Source of the DNA: UBA6168 sp041392505
GTDB taxonomy: Bacteria > Bacteroidota > Bacteroidia > Chitinophagales > Saprospiraceae
Assembly (NCBI GenBank): GCA_041392505.1
Contig: JAWKLX010000006.1
Location: 124,001 to 188,000 of the forward strand
Length of the DNA stretch: 64,000 bases
Reading direction: 5' to 3'
Made by a program: the position numbers and the translations under genes. The notes under the pieces are model-generated. The model saw only the letters and a program-made list of their open reading frames with translations. It had not been told where the DNA came from and searched no databases. Shown here piece after piece: positions 7,479 through 16,729 of this stretch; the first letter of the stretch is position 1; every line of letters starts with the position of its first letter.

Positions 7479-7803
7479 CCCAATGGATCTTGCGGCGATT
7501 GATGTTATGCCCAGTGTGGAAGTCAGTTCGGTCGCTCCTTACGAACACGAAGCATTTGTCAAGAAACACAAGCGTGACGAAAAGACGAAAGACCACATGC
7601 ACTATGTATTTGTCGCATTGATCTGGGTGGCTTTCTTAGCGTTTATCGCCGTATTTTTTATCAGGGTCATTCATTTTGTCCTGCCAGAAACTTGGCAGTG
7701 GTTGTCGGACGAGCAGGTACAGGGTATTGATAAATTGATCTTTAGCGGTGCGATCGGTGGGTTCATTGGCCGGTATTTCAAACGATTCAACGAACCGGAG
7801 TGA
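7456..7803 (+). CDS. Small membrane protein paired with the Panacea gene, possible toxin
   Basis: A 115-residue protein with a polar, charged N-terminal half (about residues 1-50, including KKHKRDEKTKD), one strong transmembrane segment at about residues 51-73, and a second weakly hydrophobic stretch near LIFSGAIGGFIGRYF. I do not recognise a named family. It overlaps the end of the Panacea gene by 23 bases. Several described Panacea systems use small transmembrane toxins that damage the cell membrane, so this is a plausible toxin; that is inference from arrangement, not from sequence homology. Confidence 0.7.
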   Translation: MQEEKQPNPMDLAAIDVMPSVEVSSVAPYEHEAFVKKHKRDEKTKDHMHYVFVALIWVAFLAFIAVFFIRVIHFVLPETWQWLSDEQVQGIDKLIFSGAIGGFIGRYFKRFNEPE

Positions 7804-7909
7804 CGTAGTTCGTCAGTCTTTAGTTCCTAGTTCGACAGTTCTACTACCTCCATTTGTTTTGAAAATAATTAGTGTCCAAGTCCTTATTTATTGGCAAACT
7901 AAAGGCTTA

Positions 7910-9313
7910 TCACATATACCCCAATATTTTCAACATATCCTCCGCTTTCTGTTCTTCCCGGTATAGTGTATCCACAACATTCCCTTTTGAGTCTTTGTAA
8001 ATCAAAACATGTTTGGGTGACGGAATGAGGCAGTGCTTCAACCCGCCATATCCGCTGAGGGTATCCTGATAAGCCCCCGTATGGAAGAAGCCGAGGTATA
8101 AAGGTTCTTTGTCGTCTTTACCAATGACTGGCAGATATACTTGGCTTTCATGTACTTCCGAATTGTAATAATCCGAGTTGTCGCAGCTCAGCCCACCGAT
8201 GTTGACCCTCCGGTATTCGTTGTGCCATTTATTGATCGGTAAAAGGATGAACCGCTCGGCAATGCCCCAACTATCGGGCATCGTGGTAATGAGTGAATTG
8301 TCCACCATGTACCATACCTCGGCATCGTTCTGTTGCTTTTGGTCGAGCACCGAAAAAATATGCGCACCACTTTCCCCAACGGTATATTTACCAAACTCTG
8401 TAAAAATATTTGGCTCAGGAATTTCCTCTTCTTGGCAAGCCTGCAAGATGAGGTTGATGATTTCCCTTACCATATAAGTATAGTCAAATTCAAATCCGAG
8501 CGAGTTGCGGATGGGCATGCCGCCACCAATATTTAGCCCCGTTAAAGTCGGGCACACTTTTTTTAATTCGCAATATAATTTGACCGCCTTTTTCAATTCT
8601 CCCCAATAGTAGATAGAATCCTTGATCCCGGTGTCAACAAAAAAGTGGAGCAATTTCACGTTGAATTTTTTGTGCTTTTCCAACCGTTCTTTGTAATAGT
8701 TGACGACTTCCGAACCACGGATTCCTAACCTGGAAGTATAAAATTCAAAATTAGGTTCTTCGTCGGTCGCCACCCGGATACCAATATTGCATTTGCCTTT
8801 TACATATTCCTCATAAAAATCCAATTCGTTTTTATTGTCGAGTACCGGGAGGACATTTTTAAATCCTTCGTTGATTAATTCACTGATTTTAAAAGCATAT
8901 TCTCTTGGCTTAAAACCATTATTGATGATGTATATATTTTTATCGATCCAGCCTTTTTCATAAAGCTTTCTCACCAGATCAACATCGAAGGAAGACGACG
9001 TTTCCAGTTGCGATCCATTTTTCAAAACTTCGTTCAAGACATAGCTGAAATGGGAGCTTTTGGTACAATAACAATAATTATAAGTCCCTTTATAACCAAG
9101 CGTTTTCATGGCCTTGTTAAACATGTTTTTGGCCTTTTTTACTTGGGTGCCAATTTTTGGCAAATAGGTGAGCTTGAGTGGCGTTCCATATTTTTCGATC
9201 AAATATTTGAGCGGTACACCATGAAAAATCAAACATCCATCCTCAATGTCGAACCCCTCTTGTGGAAAATAAAAAGTCTGGTCAATAAGATCGAAATAAC
9301 GGTTTTTTATCAT
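7910..9313 (-). CDS. speA: Biosynthetic arginine decarboxylase (PLP, alanine-racemase fold type)
   Basis: A 467-residue member of the fold-III ornithine/diaminopimelate/arginine decarboxylase family in its Bacteroidota arginine-decarboxylase form, which makes agmatine for polyamine synthesis. The PLP lysine lies in YCYCTKSSHF, the glycine-rich phosphate loop in LNIGGGMP, the substrate/PLP residues in FTEFGKYTVGESG and the late catalytic region SCDNSDYY and HTGAYQDTLS. It is shorter than the roughly 630-residue proteobacterial SpeA, as expected for this lineage. It stands alone on the minus strand; the downstream convergent gene is the small membrane protein. Confidence 0.85.
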   Translation of the reverse strand: MIKNRYFDLIDQTFYFPQEGFDIEDGCLIFHGVPLKYLIEKYGTPLKLTYLPKIGTQVKKAKNMFNKAMKTLGYKGTYNYCYCTKSSHFSYVLNEVLKNGSQLETSSSFDVDLVRKLYEKGWIDKNIYIINNGFKPREYAFKISELINEGFKNVLPVLDNKNELDFYEEYVKGKCNIGIRVATDEEPNFEFYTSRLGIRGSEVVNYYKERLEKHKKFNVKLLHFFVDTGIKDSIYYWGELKKAVKLYCELKKVCPTLTGLNIGGGMPIRNSLGFEFDYTYMVREIINLILQACQEEEIPEPNIFTEFGKYTVGESGAHIFSVLDQKQQNDAEVWYMVDNSLITTMPDSWGIAERFILLPINKWHNEYRRVNIGGLSCDNSDYYNSEVHESQVYLPVIGKDDKEPLYLGFFHTGAYQDTLSGYGGLKHCLIPSPKHVLIYKDSKGNVVDTLYREEQKAEDMLKILGYM

Positions 9314-9481
9314 TTCAACATAAACAAATTGTATCCTTGGTTTAATAACAAACTGGCATCAATTATCTGCCAAGCCTCTATTTCCAAAAATACCTTTGAA
9401 CGATTTAAGGTAAACAAAGCGGGCAAAAGTACTGGCTATTCCCTATTTATTTAGGGTAAATACGATAAAATTAATTTCTCG

Positions 9482-9970
9482 CTACTTGCCATGGTAGAGT
9501 GTAGCGTTTTCACTTTTATACCCCCTGAAATCATTCCGCCCCGAAACGTACAAACCTTCCTCAAAAAATTCGTCTTCAAAAATAGCGGGGTCGACCTGAT
9601 AGCCCGGTGGCGAAGAAATTTCAACCAAATTATTGGAAGGGTCTCGGACAAACATTTGCATCGCCCCATCGGGCAATTGACGGACCTTGCCCCAAGGTTT
9701 GATATCGATAATGCCCAGCTCCTTTGAACGATAAAAAATAGTATTAAAATCATCTACCTGCACACAGATGTGGCCACGGAAAGACTGGGCATCTTCCCAT
9801 TCGGAAAGGTGCAATTGCTGCTCTTCATTTATTTTGAAAAAAGCTGTTGGGTAATCAAAGACAAATGCGGGGATGACCTCCAGCCCCATTTCATGTTCAT
9901 AAAATGCTGCTGCTGTTTCGAGCTGGTCAACGATCAAGGTGACGTGATTTATTCTGGTAATTTTAGCCAT
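9482..9970 (-). CDS. VOC superfamily protein (glyoxalase/dioxygenase fold)
   Basis: A 162-residue vicinal-oxygen-chelate protein. It begins ITRINHVTLIVDQLETAAAF, with the first metal-ligand-type histidine, has RGHICVQVDDF in the second module and the terminal metal glutamate in NNLVEISSP. The C-terminal 30 residues (after PPGYQVDP) are an extra tail. It follows the sugar isomerase-like gene by 29 bases on the same strand, so the two are probably co-transcribed. The substrate is unknown; fosfomycin resistance or glyoxalase I activity is not indicated. Confidence 0.78.
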   Translation of the reverse strand: MAKITRINHVTLIVDQLETAAAFYEHEMGLEVIPAFVFDYPTAFFKINEEQQLHLSEWEDAQSFRGHICVQVDDFNTIFYRSKELGIIDIKPWGKVRQLPDGAMQMFVRDPSNNLVEISSPPGYQVDPAIFEDEFFEEGLYVSGRNDFRGYKSENATLYHGK

Positions 9971-9999
9971 ATTTTTTTTGCGATGGGTCGGTTTTCCGT

Positions 10000-10887
10000 T
10001 TATGAAATTAAAGGCAACAAAGTGTCGATGGATTTTTGGGTAAGCATGGAATAAAACTCCTCCGTCAGTGCAGAACTACCATGATCCTCCAAGAATTTTT
10101 TCTGCTCTGCGCTGAGCCCGACCGGATTTTCGTCAATGCTGTGTGGGTATGGGTTGGCCGGAGTGCGATCAAGTGGCGGGCAAAACTCTACTGATAGTGC
10201 CCCATCGTAACCAACTTCTTTTAAAACATTGATGATCTTTTGCCAATCCAAAGTGCCCATGCCTGGGGCAAAGCGGTTGTTGTCGGCCACATGGAAACCA
10301 ACCAGCCGGTCTTTCGCTCTGCGGATAGTGCCGTAGTAATTGCCCTCCTCCAAGTTCATGTGGAAAATATCGAGACAGACGCCGCAGTTTTTCCCCACTG
10401 CTTCAGCCAGTGCGAGGGCTTGATCGCCCCGGTTGATAAAGTAAGTTTCAAAGCGGTTGATGGGTTCAATGCCCAAGAGTACGCCTGATTTTTCTGCATA
10501 GTCATAACATTCCTTCAAAGACTCCACCGCCCAATACCACTCCTCATCGGGGCGGCCATCTGGCACTATTTTACCGACAGTACCGGGCACCACTGAAACC
10601 ATGTGCCCATCCAATTCCTTGACCATTTTGATGATGCTTTTTACATACTCGACAGAGGCGGCCCGTTGTGCTTCATCCTTGGCCACCAAGTTGCGTTCGC
10701 CCAGCATCAGCGTAACGCTGCCCCAGCATTTCAGGTGGTTGTCGTGCAGCAGTTGACGGACATATTTGGTATCGTAGTTTTCTGGCGTCCCCTGTATCTC
10801 AAGGGCATGGTAGCCTTGCTTGGCAATGCGGGCAACCGTGGTTTCGATGGTTTCGGCCCGCATCCAGTTGTGGATGGCGATGTGCAT
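10000..10887 (-). CDS. TIM-barrel sugar isomerase/epimerase (AP endonuclease 2 superfamily)
   Basis: A 295-residue xylose-isomerase-like barrel of the hydroxypyruvate isomerase / ketose 3-epimerase group. Candidate metal ligands are visible: the glutamate in GIEPINRFETYFIN, the aspartate in CLDIFHMN, the histidine in GFHVADNNR and the glutamate in SVEFCPP. The sequence around the first glutamate resembles ketose 3-epimerases such as D-tagatose/D-psicose epimerase. No signal peptide is present, so it is cytoplasmic. It precedes the VOC gene in what looks like a two-gene unit. Confidence 0.78.
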   Translation of the reverse strand: MHIAIHNWMRAETIETTVARIAKQGYHALEIQGTPENYDTKYVRQLLHDNHLKCWGSVTLMLGERNLVAKDEAQRAASVEYVKSIIKMVKELDGHMVSVVPGTVGKIVPDGRPDEEWYWAVESLKECYDYAEKSGVLLGIEPINRFETYFINRGDQALALAEAVGKNCGVCLDIFHMNLEEGNYYGTIRRAKDRLVGFHVADNNRFAPGMGTLDWQKIINVLKEVGYDGALSVEFCPPLDRTPANPYPHSIDENPVGLSAEQKKFLEDHGSSALTEEFYSMLTQKSIDTLLPLIS

Positions 10888-10991
10888 TTTTTGCTTTGTT
10901 TTGATAAAGAATTATTTCAAGTGGGGAAGATATTATTATCCTACGTCATTCTAAAATTTTCACCTGCCCGACCCCATCTGACACCTTCCGA

Positions 10992-11843
10992 TCATTTCTT
11001 TTCCTTTTTTTCATTCAGGATTTTTTTGGCTTTCCGAAGTTCGCTGGCCACTTCGTTGAGTTTTCTTTCCACGGGTAGTTCTTCGGGAAATTGCCCCGTA
11101 TTTTCCTTGACCATATCCCGAATATCCTGACCAACTTTTTTATGGATAGCCGCTGCATCGAACGGGTTGCTGACATTTTTCATTTTCAAGCGCTCTTCCG
11201 TCATGGTGATCCGGAAAAGATTGGCGGCCAGTTCGGTGCGGCCCATGTAATCAAAAAGCACATCGTCTTCATCCACCTTCTTTAGTTTTTTCACCGCACG
11301 GATCGGCTGGTTGTAAAGTCCGAGATAGCCTTCGGTCATAAAGGCCCGAAAATCTTTTACGCCAGCTTTGGCTGCGGCTGAATTCAATGCCAAGTTGCCC
11401 TCTTTAATTTCTTCCCTCACCATAATGCGCTCCAAGTCTTTCGATCCATCGAGCATCAGGTTGATGTTTTCTACCTGCTCCGCAAAATAGACTTGTGCCC
11501 TCGCAACGATCGGTTTCCGGGCATCGGCATTCATGGCAATGAGGTAACAGGCAAAACGGGTGAGCTTGATGTCCCGGCCTGTTTTACCATCGGAGCTGTG
11601 CCGGGTATCAATGAAATTTTCGCTGATGTCAATGTCTAAAGTAGCGCATGCCTGCATGGCCCGCTGCACTGGGGCAAGGAAGGATTTAAAAGATTTATAA
11701 CCCAAGATTTCACCGTACCAACTGGCCCACCAGTACATGATACCGTTTTCCTCAAAGCCAAATTCGTCGAGGGAAGGTTTATGTTTATGATTGGTTGGAG
11801 AGTTCATAAGCTGTCTTTTTTGAATGATTGAAAGGTAGGTCAT
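10992..11843 (-). CDS. DinD-like protein (DNA-damage-inducible protein D family)
   Basis: A 283-residue homologue of DinD. The N-terminal BRO-like region has YWWASWYGEILGYKSFKSF, then a conserved LTRFACYLIAMNADARKP segment, AQVYFAEQ, and a C-terminal charged helix. In E. coli DinD is LexA-controlled and inhibits RecA-mediated strand exchange. The longest start overlaps the stop of the upstream ATPase by 4 bases (ATGA); an internal ATG at 11807 gives a shorter N-terminus and is equally plausible. A second, quite different DinD homologue is encoded at 29777. I see no LexA-type operator here. Confidence 0.8.
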   Translation of the reverse strand: MTYLSIIQKRQLMNSPTNHKHKPSLDEFGFEENGIMYWWASWYGEILGYKSFKSFLAPVQRAMQACATLDIDISENFIDTRHSSDGKTGRDIKLTRFACYLIAMNADARKPIVARAQVYFAEQVENINLMLDGSKDLERIMVREEIKEGNLALNSAAAKAGVKDFRAFMTEGYLGLYNQPIRAVKKLKKVDEDDVLFDYMGRTELAANLFRITMTEERLKMKNVSNPFDAAAIHKKVGQDIRDMVKENTGQFPEELPVERKLNEVASELRKAKKILNEKKEKK

Positions 11844-14434
11844 TTTTCAGAAAAATGGCTTTTCCTATCTCTGCTTTTCCTGCGCCATCCCCGAACCAGT
11901 TTTTCCATTTCCACGGCGTGAAATACTATGGAAGAAACGAGCAAGCAGCCCACCAGTTCATCCCAAGTCAGAGGTTTCACAGAAAAAATTTCCTGCAAAG
12001 CAGGGATGTACAGAATGGCCATTTGCAAAAAGAAGGTCAGCAGCACCGCACCTATCAACGGTAGGTTGGAAAAAATGCCCTGCCGGAACAAGAAGAAATA
12101 TTCGCTCCTGATTGCCAGTACATGGCCCATTTGACTAAAGCATAAAATGGTGAAAACATAGGTCTGCCATTTTTCATCACCCTCTGCAATGGCCCAAGCC
12201 TGCGTCCCCAAACAGACACCTCCCATCACCAACCCAACCCACAAAATATGCACCCCCAGCCCGTGAGCAAAAATGCTTTCGTTCGGTTGCCGGGGCGGCA
12301 ATTTCATCAAGTTTTTTTCGGGAGGTTCGCCAGCGAGGGCGAGGCCGGGAAGACCGTCCGTTACTAAGTTGATCCAGAGAATATGGATCGGCAGCAAAGG
12401 AATGGGCAGGCCAGCCAACGGAGCAAGAAAAATAGTCCATATTTCACCACTGTTGCTGGTCATGGTGTACTTGATAAACTTGCGGATATTGTCAAAAATG
12501 CGACGCCCCTCTTTCACCGCCTTGATGATCGTAGCAAAATTGTCGTCCAATAAAATCATGTGCGCCGCTTCTTTCGAAACGTCGGTACCAGTGATGCCCA
12601 TCGCCACGCCAATGTTGGCTTTTTTCAAAGCGGGGGCATCGTTGACGCCATCGCCCGTCATGGCGACAAATTGGTTTTTCAGTTGGAGCGTTTTCACAAT
12701 GTCGAGCTTCTGTTGGGGCGAAACCCTCGCGTAAACCTTGATCCGTTCAATGCCTTCCTCAAAGTCATGCAGCGACATTTCTTGCAGTTCTTTGCCCGTC
12801 ACCAATCGGTCTTTTGCTTCTTGCAAAATGCCTAATTGAGTAGCGATTACTCTTGCTGTTTCTGGGTGGTCGCCGGTGATCATCACCGGAACGATGCCCG
12901 CCGTCCGGCAATCTTCAATAGCTTGAAAAACCTCCTTGCGGGGCGGGTCGATCATGCCGACAAGGCCGCAGCAAAGGAGGTTGTTTTCTAAACCATTGAG
13001 GGAAACATTCGGGACTTGGTCGATCAATCGGCAGCCATAGGCCAGTACCCGCAAACCACTCATGGCCATTTCTTCAGCTTTTGAAAAAATAGCAGTTTTG
13101 TCCTCGTTTTCACAGTGCGCCAGCACCGCCTCCACCGCCCCTTTGGTGATGGACAGATAGCCATTCTCCTCTCGATGAACGGTCGTCATCATTTTACGGT
13201 CCGAGTCGAATGGCAATTCTTCAACGCGCAGGTTTTCGGGTGTTTCTATTTTCTTTTTGGAAAAATATTGATCCGCAAAATCCACCAATGCGACTTCCGT
13301 TGACTCACCGACCCATTCGCCCTTTTCATTTTTTTGGACATCCTGATTCAGCGCCATGCACCGCAGGAGGAGCTCTTCATTTGAAAGGGAAAAACGGGGT
13401 AACGGTGCAGGCGTCCATGTTTCGGTAACGGTCATCCGGTTTTCGGTCAGCGTCCCAGTTTTATCAGTACAGATAAAAGTAACCGACCCCAGTGTCTCAA
13501 CTGCCGGTAATTTCCTGATCAATGCATTGACGCGGATCATGCGACGTGCCCCCAATGCCAAAGCAATTGTAACGACTGCTGGAAGTGCTTCTGGGATAGC
13601 TGCCACCGCTACCGAGATGGCCGTCAATAACATACTGACCGGGTCTTCGCCACGCAAAATACCCGTGACATAAAGCACTGCACAGATGCCCAAAACGACG
13701 AAAGACAATTTTTTTCCAAAATCAGCGAGGCGGCGTTGGAGCGGGGTGAGCGATTCATCTTCCTGGAGCATTTGGGCAATGTGACCGATCTCCGTATCCA
13801 TGCCTGTGGCGGCGACCACCCCTTTGCCCCGACCATAGGTGACGATGGTGCCTTTAAACGCCATATTGGCTCGGTCGCCGAGCGGCGATTTTTCATCGAA
13901 CAATTCTTCGGGATGTTTTTCAACGGCGTTCGATTCGCCTGTCAAAGAGGCTTCCTCTATTTTGAGGGAGTGAGATTCCAGCAAACGGATGTCGGCTGGA
14001 ATCATATTGCCTGCTTCCAATTGAACGATGTCGCCCGGCACGAGCATGGCCGAATCCACATTTTTGGGACTCCCGTTCCGCAGTACCGTAGCTGTCGGCG
14101 ACGACATTTTTTTCAATGCCTCCATCGCCTTTTCTGCCCGGTACTCTTGCACAAACCCAACGATGGCATTTAGCAAAACAATGATCAAAATGACGATGGT
14201 GTCTTTCAAATCCCCAACCAATCCTGAAATGATGGCTGCCGCCATCAAGATCAAAATCATCACATCTTTGAACTGGTTGAGAAACAAGAGCCATGCGGGC
14301 TTTTTCTTCTTTTCCACCAATTGGTTGGGGCCGTATTTTTCGAGCCGCTCAATAGCCTCTTTATCGGTCAACCCATTGTTCCGGCTGCCGAGCAGTTCGA
14401 GTGCTTCTTTTTTTTCAAGGAGGTGGAAGTTCAT
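11840..14434 (-). CDS. Cation-transporting P-type ATPase, Ca2+ (SERCA/PMA1-like) type
   Basis: A P2A-type ATPase of about 864 residues. It contains the actuator motif LTGESNAV, the phosphorylation site CTDKTGTLTEN (Asp324 with this start), the nucleotide domain with KGAVEAVL, and the hinge TGDGVNDAPALKKA. Membrane segment 4 carries PEALPAVV, the PEGLP-type calcium site, and segment 6 carries NLVTDGLPG. The N-terminal cation-ATPase domain starts NFHLLEKKEALELLG. An upstream ATG at 14524 would add 30 residues that look like a stray hydrophobic extension, so I chose 14434. Calcium efflux is the likely role, though manganese or other divalent transport is possible. Confidence 0.9.
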   Translation of the reverse strand: MNFHLLEKKEALELLGSRNNGLTDKEAIERLEKYGPNQLVEKKKKPAWLLFLNQFKDVMILILMAAAIISGLVGDLKDTIVILIIVLLNAIVGFVQEYRAEKAMEALKKMSSPTATVLRNGSPKNVDSAMLVPGDIVQLEAGNMIPADIRLLESHSLKIEEASLTGESNAVEKHPEELFDEKSPLGDRANMAFKGTIVTYGRGKGVVAATGMDTEIGHIAQMLQEDESLTPLQRRLADFGKKLSFVVLGICAVLYVTGILRGEDPVSMLLTAISVAVAAIPEALPAVVTIALALGARRMIRVNALIRKLPAVETLGSVTFICTDKTGTLTENRMTVTETWTPAPLPRFSLSNEELLLRCMALNQDVQKNEKGEWVGESTEVALVDFADQYFSKKKIETPENLRVEELPFDSDRKMMTTVHREENGYLSITKGAVEAVLAHCENEDKTAIFSKAEEMAMSGLRVLAYGCRLIDQVPNVSLNGLENNLLCCGLVGMIDPPRKEVFQAIEDCRTAGIVPVMITGDHPETARVIATQLGILQEAKDRLVTGKELQEMSLHDFEEGIERIKVYARVSPQQKLDIVKTLQLKNQFVAMTGDGVNDAPALKKANIGVAMGITGTDVSKEAAHMILLDDNFATIIKAVKEGRRIFDNIRKFIKYTMTSNSGEIWTIFLAPLAGLPIPLLPIHILWINLVTDGLPGLALAGEPPEKNLMKLPPRQPNESIFAHGLGVHILWVGLVMGGVCLGTQAWAIAEGDEKWQTYVFTILCFSQMGHVLAIRSEYFFLFRQGIFSNLPLIGAVLLTFFLQMAILYIPALQEIFSVKPLTWDELVGCLLVSSIVFHAVEMEKLVRGWRRKSRDRKSHFSEK

Positions 14435-14620
14435 TGGAAGGGAATAGGTTTTGGAAACCAGAAATGGTTGCCGAAAGATAAAGATATGCACTAAACCCAA
14501 CAAAAGGGCAGTGACATAATTCAACCTAAAGCAATGACAATCATCAATTAATAAAGCTCCAATTCATTTGATATTGTTGACAAAAGGATAGTGATTTAGC
14601 TCCGAAAATTGAAAAGTAAT

Positions 14621-14790
14621 AAAATGCGGAGCAGGATGATTATCGCTTTTGGCTAAGTCCCAACAGCCTGCCCCGAATTTATCTGCTTAAGGGAGAGCGG
14701 CGGTTCTTAAACCGCCGCTCTCCCTAGAAACCCTTGGAGGGCCGAGCAGATTGATGGCAATTGCTTGAACGACCATTCGGCCCGCATGAA
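14621..14790 (+). repeat. Structured intergenic repeat, copy 1
   Basis: This segment and the reverse complement of 37379-37570 share an order of conserved blocks: aaaatgcggagcagga, then cgcttttggc, then cctgccccgaa against cgtgccccgaac, a long GC-rich hairpin, then gggccgagcag and an ending resembling cattcggcccgcatg. The central hairpin here is 14691-14705 with 14710-14724, a perfect 15-bp stem gggagagcggcggtt with loop ctta. Sequence of the hairpin differs between copies but pairing is kept. It fills most of the 418-base gap 14435-14852. Confidence 0.75.
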
Positions 14791-14852
14791 AACACGTTGA
14801 TTTGTTGGTCAAATTATTTTTCAATTTGCTACCCTATTTTACTATTCCCTAA

Positions 14853-15482
14853 ATGCTGTCAGCCACAAACAAAATGCCTTCGACAAAAAGCAATATCATC
14901 ACTTTAGATACCAGCCAACCCATCTGGGAACACTTTTTTACCGTGGCTCCTTTGGTCGTCATTGGCACTAAGGAAGGTAAGAACTACGACCTTGCCCCAA
15001 AGCACATGGCCACCCCGTTGGGGCTTGATAATTTTTTTGGGTTTGTCTGTACACCCCGCCATTCTACTTATCACAACGTAAAAAAGGAAGGGTATTTCAC
15101 GGTGAGTTTTCCAAAACCCAACCAAGTGGTGATGGCCAGTTTTGCCGCTTCTCCCCGTTGTGGAGAAGAGGGAAATGAGAAAACCACACTCCAAAATTTA
15201 CCGACATTTCCCGCCCCCCACATGGATGCACTTTTTGTCCAAAAGGGTTATCTCTATTTGGAATGTGAACACTTTAAAACCGTGGACGGCTTTGGCGAAC
15301 ATAGCCTTATTTGTGGAAAAATAACAGGCGCCTACATCGATGAACAATACCTGCGGCTATCAGAAAAAGATGAGCAGGAAATGGTCTATCACTCGCCGTT
15401 GGTGGCCTATTTGCCCCACGGGCGGTTTGCCGAAATTAAAGAGACTTGGGCATTTCCGTTTCCGAAGGATTTTAAAAATTGA
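14853..15482 (+). CDS. Flavin reductase family protein (FMN-binding split barrel)
   Basis: A 209-residue protein of the flavin reductase-like, FMN-binding split-barrel family. Typical features are FFTVAPLVVIGTKEGKNYD, NLAPKHMATP-like sequence (DLAPKHMATPLG), the STYHNVKKEGYFTVSFP segment and the C-terminal PLVAYLPHGRFAEI. It lacks a signal peptide. Alternative start: ATG at 14874 (MPSTKSN). It is followed after 69 bases by an M20 peptidase gene on the same strand. The electron acceptor or substrate cannot be deduced. Confidence 0.78.
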   Translation: MLSATNKMPSTKSNIITLDTSQPIWEHFFTVAPLVVIGTKEGKNYDLAPKHMATPLGLDNFFGFVCTPRHSTYHNVKKEGYFTVSFPKPNQVVMASFAASPRCGEEGNEKTTLQNLPTFPAPHMDALFVQKGYLYLECEHFKTVDGFGEHSLICGKITGAYIDEQYLRLSEKDEQEMVYHSPLVAYLPHGRFAEIKETWAFPFPKDFKN

Positions 15483-15551
15483 AGCAACGGTTCGGCAGAT
15501 AAATTCTGGTTCGCAAGTTTTGAAATTTCGTCAAACCTCTATCAACACAAA

Positions 15552-16727
15552 ATGAAGCAGGACATTCAAAAAGTACAACAATATTTCAAAGAGGAAAGCA
15601 ACGACATGAAAGCTTTTCTAAAACGCTTGGCAGAAGTGGAATCCCCTTCCCGCGACGTCGCTGCACAAGCACCTGTTTTTGCTATTTTGGAAAATAAATT
15701 TGCCGAGATCGGATTTACCACCAACCATTTCCCAGGCCAGCAATCGGGCGGCTACTTGATTGCGAAGCCAGAGCAGCGGCCCAAAAATGCTCACCTGCAG
15801 ATGATGATCGGCCATTGCGATACGGTCTGGTCGAAAGGCACGTTGGCCAATATGCCTTTGGAAGAAACCAACGGCATGTTGAAAGGCCCCGGCGTATTCG
15901 ATATGAAGGCGGGTTTGGTGCAAATGCTTTTCGCCCTGCAAGCCATCCGCGACTTGGGCTTGACATTAAAAGTGACGCCAGTTTGTCTCATCAATTCCGA
16001 TGAGGAAATCGGTAGCCGGGACAGTACCGATGCCATCCGCCGATTGTCAAAAATTGCCGACCGGGCTTATGTGCTGGAACCCCCACTCGGTTTGGAAGGG
16101 AAACTCAAAACAGCACGAAAAGGTCTTGGGCGATTTACCCTAAAAGTGAAAGGCATAGCAGCTCACGCTGGCCTGAACCCTGGAGATGGGGCAAGCGCCA
16201 TCCTTGAATTGTCGCACCAAATCCAACATTTATTTGCTTTCAACGACCCCAAAAAAGGAATAACCGTCAACGTGGGCATGATCGAAGGCGGCATTTCCCC
16301 CAACGTTGTGGCTCCTGAAAGCAGCGCCGTGATCGATGTCCGCGTGCCAACGATGGAAGATGCCTTTCTAGTAGAAGAAAAAATCCTCTCCCTCAAACCT
16401 TACCTATTGAATACCAAAGTGGAAGTAGAAGGAGGGTTCGGACGCCTGCCAATGGAGAAGACCCAACGCAACGAAAAACTCTGGAATGCCGCCCAATTCA
16501 TTGGGCATTCTATCGGTATTGATTTGAAAGACGCCTCCGCTGGGGGTGGTTCGGATGCTAATACAACCAGTTTCTTCACCGCAACTTTGGATGGGCTGGG
16601 AGCCATCGGCGATGGCGCTCACGCCAACCACGAATTTGTTTTCTTGGAAAAAATGCAAGAACGGGCGGCTTTGTTGGTCTTCTTGCTTTTGCTGCCCCCA
16701 ATTGAGCCGATCCATTTAAACAATTAA
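15552..16727 (+). CDS. M20-family metallopeptidase (carboxypeptidase G2-like)
   Basis: A 391-residue two-zinc M20 hydrolase. The metal and catalytic motifs are GHCDTVWSKGT, GPGVFDMKAGLVQ with the bridging aspartate, the general-base pair in INSDEEIGS, an acidic ligand in LEPPLG and the final histidine in GAHANHEFV. The dimerisation domain (about residues 195-305) includes KGIAAHAG. It is most like the glutamate carboxypeptidase/M20D group and has no signal peptide. The next gene starts 2 bases after its stop, a clear operon, and may act on a related amino-acid or dipeptide substrate. Confidence 0.85.
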   Translation: MKQDIQKVQQYFKEESNDMKAFLKRLAEVESPSRDVAAQAPVFAILENKFAEIGFTTNHFPGQQSGGYLIAKPEQRPKNAHLQMMIGHCDTVWSKGTLANMPLEETNGMLKGPGVFDMKAGLVQMLFALQAIRDLGLTLKVTPVCLINSDEEIGSRDSTDAIRRLSKIADRAYVLEPPLGLEGKLKTARKGLGRFTLKVKGIAAHAGLNPGDGASAILELSHQIQHLFAFNDPKKGITVNVGMIEGGISPNVVAPESSAVIDVRVPTMEDAFLVEEKILSLKPYLLNTKVEVEGGFGRLPMEKTQRNEKLWNAAQFIGHSIGIDLKDASAGGGSDANTTSFFTATLDGLGAIGDGAHANHEFVFLEKMQERAALLVFLLLLPPIEPIHLNN

Positions 16728-16729
16728 AC

